Assembly: GCA_948144175.1 (NCBI GenBank)
Contig: CANXME010000212.1
Coordinates: forward strand, 1,613,501 to 1,677,500
Reading direction: 5' to 3'
Source of the DNA: Closterium sp. NIES-65
Taxonomy: Eukaryota; Streptophyta; Zygnematophyceae; Desmidiales; Closteriaceae
DNA: 64,000 nt
Under the pieces are notes generated by a model. It did no database searches, had not been told where the DNA came from, and saw nothing but the letters and a program-made list of their open reading frames with translations. Shown here in pieces: positions 61,701-64,000 of this stretch (the stretch's first letter is position 1; every line of letters starts with the position of its first letter). The position numbers and the translations under genes are program-made.

Positions 61701-64000
61701 GCGCCCATCCCTGTGCGCCCATCCCTGTGCGCCCATCCCTGTGCGCCCATCCCTGTGCGCCCATCCCTGTGCGCCCATCCCCGTGCGCCCATCCCCGTGC
61801 GCCCATCCCCGTGCGCCCATCCCTGTGCGCCCATCCCCGTGCGCCCATCCCCGTGCGCCCATCCCTGTGTTCCCATCCCTGTGCGCCCATCCCTGTGCGC
61901 CCATCCCTGTGCGCCCATCCCTGTGCGCCCATCCCCGTGCGCCCATCCCCGTGCGCCCATCCCTGTGCGCCCATCCTCGTGCGCCCATCCCCGTGCGCCC
62001 ATCCCCGTGCGCCCATCCCTGTGCGCCCATCCCTGTGCGCCCATCCCTGTGCGCCCATCCCCGTGCGCCCATCCCTGTGCGCCCATCCCCGTGCGCCCAT
62101 CCCTGTGCGCCCATCCCCGTGCGCCCATCCCCGTGCGCCCATCCCCGAGCGCCCATCCCCGTGCGCCCATCCCCGTGCGCCCATCGTCGTGCGCCCATCA
62201 CCCTGCAGGTATTCCGGGGACCAAGCAAAAAACTGCAATTGAGGGACGCTGTCAATGCTGTCATTCGGTGAGCCACCTCTGTCTGTCTGTCTGTGTGTCT
62301 CTGTGTGTGTCTGTCTGCCTGTTTGTCTCTGTGTGTGTCTGTCTGTCTGTGTGTCTCTGTGTGTGTCTGTCTGCCTGTTTGTCTCTGTGTGTGTCTGTCT
62401 GTCTGTGTGTCTCTGTGTGTGTCTGTCTGCCTGTTTGTCTGTGCGTCTCTCCATCCTCTTATCCAAATAGCTGCTATTCCCAACCCCACCTCAGCGCTAA
62501 ACAAGGATGGAAAAAACAGAGTGCGACCTAATGTTCTCTCTCCCTTCCTCCCCACCTTGCCATTCTTCTCCATGCACCCAGCGCCGGTTCACCGAGGCCA
62601 TAGCGTGTCTGCGCCCGCAGCAGTGGTCTTCATCTCCTCCTCACTTCCCCCCCTCCCTCCACTCCCCCCCCCTCCCTCCACTTCCCCACCTCCCTCCACT
62701 TCCCCCCACCCCCCTGTGCAGCCAGCGCCGGTTCAACGAGGCCATAACGTGTCTGCGCCCGCAGCAGCGCTTCTCCCAGCTTCTGCACAAGATGCAGATC
62801 CTCGGCTGCGGCCCCCGCCCTGGGGGAGCGGGGGGAGCGGGGGGAGAGGGAGAAGCGGGGGGAGCAGCTGGAGTGGAGGGGGCGGGAGGAGCGGGGAAAG
62901 TGGGGCAAGCAGGAGAGAGCAAAGGGGGACCGGGGCAAGGGGAAGCGAGGCAAGGGGGAGTGGGTGAGGAGGGCAGTAAGCTAGCGCGTGCTGGCTCTAA
63001 GAGTGAGATTGGCCGTGACGGTGACCCTCACTCTGTCTTCCATTTCCCCACTTCCTCCCCTTCTCACTCCCCTTCTCACTCCCCCTCTAACTCTCCCTCT
63101 CACTCCCCGTCTCATGCTCGCTCGCCCTCCCGCCCGCGCGCCTCAAGTGTGGAGGTCCCGAGGGAGGGGGAGGTGATGGTGCCGGCAGCAGTGCCGGCAG
63201 CAGCGGCGGCGCGCTCCCCCGTGCTGCTGCTGATTGGGGGAGGCGCGGGCGCTGGCAAGTCAACTGTTGTGAAAGAAATCATGAAACGGTGAGTTGAGGG
63301 ATAGGGTGAGTGTGTGTGCAAAGGCGGCGCGCTCCCCCGTGCTGCTGCTGATTGGTGGAGGCGCGGGCGCTGGCAAGTCAACGGTGGTCAAGGAGATCAT
63401 GCAACGGTGAGGGGAATGAATGACTGCCGTGAGAGACAGTGAGGGCGGGGCATGGGTGCTGCAGGCAAGTCAACGGTGGTCAAGGAGATCATGAGACGGT
63501 GAGGGGAATGAATGACTGCCGTGAGAGACAGGGTAATGGAGTGGGGTGTTGAGGGATGGAGTGGGGTGTACAAAGATACAGTGTTTGTGCTACCTATCAT
63601 GGATTATTGTGATGCAATGGCTATGCGCCACATGCGGTGGTTGTTGTCGAGGCTGGTGTCTTCAAGGAAAAATATTCAATCTTCTCAGCGCTCTCCTTTG
63701 CTTCTTCTCTTCTCCTTCCGCCCCTCCCCTCTCCCCCTTCCCCCTCCCCCCCTCAGCACCTTTTGGGCGCGCATGGCGCCACATGCGGTGGTTGTCGAGG
63801 CCATCCGCACCCCCCTCAGCACCTTTTCCTTGGATGGTTGTCTTGAAGAAAAAGGGCGGAATCTTCCCAGAGCTCTCTCTTCTGCTTCACTCTTCTCCTT
63901 TCTCCTCCCACCGTCCTCCCTCTGTCCGCCCTTCCTCGCCTGCTCCCCCCCTCAGCACGTTTTGGGCGCGCATGGCGCCACACGCGGTGGTGGTTAATTG
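58404..64000 (+). CDS. NADKc: NADKc-like calmodulin-dependent NAD kinase with zeta-toxin-fold P-loop domain (partial)
   Basis: Host gene, cut by the window edge. Predicted exons are 58404-58710, 59149-59501, 62209-62267, 62722-63288 (possibly with a further intron) and one beginning 63757 or 63956. All introns described are GT-AG and phases agree. The N-terminus has one hydrophobic helix (residues about 15-36) followed by a basic stretch, as in plant NADKc, which is anchored at the outer mitochondrial membrane. Middle segments ([36 protein letters not shown]) and the Walker [11 protein letters not shown] match my memory of Arabidopsis At1g04280. That enzyme phosphorylates NAD to NADP when bound by Ca-calmodulin. 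The basic region made by exons 3 and 4 is the likely calmodulin-binding area. Function is inferred from similarity; the rest of the kinase domain is outside the window. Confidence 0.72.
58711..59148 (+). other. NADKc-like intron 1
   Basis: A 438-bp GT-AG intron with a strong pyrimidine tract from about 58970 to the acceptor. A second possible acceptor (tttttttgcag) lies at 58931-58941. The long open frames on both strands in this region are pyrimidine-tract shadows. Confidence 0.6.
59149..59501 (+). CDS. NADKc: NADKc-like exon 2
   Basis: Encodes [20 protein letters not shown] through a Glu/Ala/Gly-rich insert and ends in the conserved [22 protein letters not shown] segment. The donor at 59502 reads GTGCGTGG. 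The acidic low-complexity insert (about residues 60-100 of the exon) is not in the Arabidopsis protein as I recall it. Confidence 0.72.
59579..59617 (+). other. Partial duplicate of the exon 2 end and donor
   Basis: Cttccactgggcgcactcgg, then the same 18 bases as the exon 2 end, and again a gtgcgtggga donor. It lies about 114 bp downstream of the original, inside intron 2. Confidence 0.85.
60585..62200. repeat. 14-bp minisatellite, about 115 units
   Basis: Unit cccatccctgtgcg, with frequent ccccgtgcg variants and rarer ones (gtgttc, cctcgtg, ccgagcg). Markers at 61195-61200, 61301 and 61471 recur exactly 672 bp later (48 units), showing a recent block duplication. Because 14 is not a multiple of 3 and no unit frame has a stop, open frames of 550-720 codons appear on both strands; they are not genes. 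Confidence 0.95.
62209..62267 (+). CDS. NADKc: NADKc-like exon 3
   Basis: A short 59-nt exon (acceptor ccctgcag, donor GTGAGC) encoding [19 protein letters not shown] plus two bases. It joins in phase to exon 4 and aligns with the VPKLKDFVMAATRKQRF region of the Arabidopsis protein as I recall it. Confidence 0.68.
62278..62450. repeat. CTGT/GTGT microsatellite with a 56-bp superunit
   Basis: Ctgtctgt and gtgtgtgt runs are arranged in a 56-bp repeat (gcctgttt at 62317, 62373 and 62429), just after exon 3 in intron 3. Confidence 0.9.
62570..62628 (+). other. Partial duplicate of the exon 4 start, without its acceptor
   Basis: Ccagcgccggttcaccgagg and following bases copy the start of exon 4 about 150 bp upstream. 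It is preceded by gcac where the real exon has gcag, so the splice acceptor is absent. Confidence 0.75.
62722..63288 (+). CDS. NADKc: NADKc-like exon 4 (P-loop)
   Basis: The acceptor ctgtgcag gives [20 protein letters not shown] and then [14 protein letters not shown] Gly/Glu-rich and SPSH-repeat low-complexity insert follows, then [20 protein letters not shown] and KEIMK. Walker A lies at about 63233-63265 and the donor at 63289 is GTGAGT. An extra intron within the low-complexity part (about 62850-63190) is possible and cannot be excluded. Confidence 0.68.
63323..63406 (+). other. Second copy of the P-loop exon end
   Basis: Repeats the [20 protein letters not shown]-coding sequence plus KEIMQ, with its own gtgagg donor. 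A possible acceptor (gtgcaaag) lies just upstream. Confidence 0.85.
63464..63498 (+). other. Third, shorter copy of the P-loop exon end
   Basis: Begins at [10 protein letters not shown] after a tgctgcag acceptor-like site and ends with the same gtgagg donor and 33 bases of downstream intron. Copies 2 and 3 are 92 bp apart. Confidence 0.85.
63610..63705 (+). other. Diverged copy of the exon 5 start (HAVVVEA)
   Basis: Reads [20 protein letters not shown]-like sequence in mixed frames and resembles the family's DAVVIEADAFKE segment. No clean acceptor precedes it. Confidence 0.55.
63757..63822 (+). CDS. NADKc: NADKc-like exon 5 candidate, first clean copy
   Basis: The acceptor ccctcag (to 63756) joins in phase with exon 4 to give [16 protein letters not shown], matching the family's SFWSEAEADAVVIEA segment. 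The end is unclear. An equivalent copy begins at 63956. Confidence 0.5.
63956..64000 (+). CDS. NADKc: NADKc-like exon 5 candidate, second clean copy (cut by window edge)
   Basis: The same acceptor (ccctcag) and the same [14 protein letters not shown] coding run to the end of the window. Which of the copies is used cannot be judged here. Confidence 0.45.

Larger units (their letters stand above)
59502..62208 (+). other. NADKc-like intron 2
   Basis: A 2.7-kb GT-AG intron. It holds a duplicated exon edge, purine-rich sequence (59620-59690), unremarkable AT-richer sequence (59700-60580) in which I see no gene, and a 1.6-kb minisatellite reaching the acceptor. Confidence 0.65.

Noticed and set aside
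60350-62573. Six very long open frames (550-720 codons) on both strands
   Set aside because: They are produced by the stop-free 14-bp minisatellite within an intron; no domain, and all frames read the same repeat.
19520-63381. Many other frames of 60-150 codons opposite or out of frame with the gag-pol regions
   Set aside because: High-GC shadow frames of the retrotransposon coding strands without own motifs.

Overview
The window looks like nuclear DNA of a streptophyte: a charophyte-grade green alga, or less likely an early-diverging land plant. Four things point that way. Most LTR elements carry primer sites resembling the plant initiator tRNA-Met type (TGGTATCAGAGC). There is a chromodomain Ty3/gypsy element. 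TTTAGGG-type telo-box motifs occur. A GC-rich, intron-bearing host gene at the right end resembles the plant calmodulin-dependent NAD kinase NADKc. I cannot name the species.

About 56 of the 64 kb is two stacks of nested LTR retrotransposons. Every insertion can be delimited by terminal repeats and a 5-bp target duplication. Stack 1 (43-26650) is one forward Ty1/copia element (A, TSD ctgca). It holds a reverse copia (C, 654-13301, TSD agacc), which in turn holds a reverse chromovirus (D, 5045-10783, TSD aaggc) and a 377-bp TRIM (12318-12694, TSD cgggc). A also holds a TRIM array (17482-18102, TSD cgatc), and a young reverse copia sits in its 3' LTR (B, 19279-26524, TSD cttac). Stack 2 (27288-56487) is a four-level doll of reverse copia elements: E (TSD acccg) contains F (gtctg), F contains G (caatg), and G contains H (ctaaa). 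LTR divergence falls from about 3% in E to none seen in H, matching the nesting order.

Between the stacks is a 502-bp AT-rich foldback MITE (26667-27168). From 56488 to 58403 lie host DNA, an old inverted repeat with telo-box hairpins, an ACGT-rich stretch and a perfect 22-bp inverted repeat.

The one host gene I support is forward and runs off the right edge (58404 to beyond 64000). It encodes a membrane-anchored protein with a zeta-toxin-fold P-loop kinase domain, best matched to NADKc. Its second intron is largely a 14-bp minisatellite of about 115 units ending at the 3' splice site. Several exon edges, splice sites included, are present two or three times.

The most novel item is the TRIM family. 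The 5' LTR end, the primer site and the first internal bases together form a tRNA-like cassette with A and B boxes at exact tRNA spacing, which suggests a Pol III-type promoter straddling the LTR/primer-site boundary.
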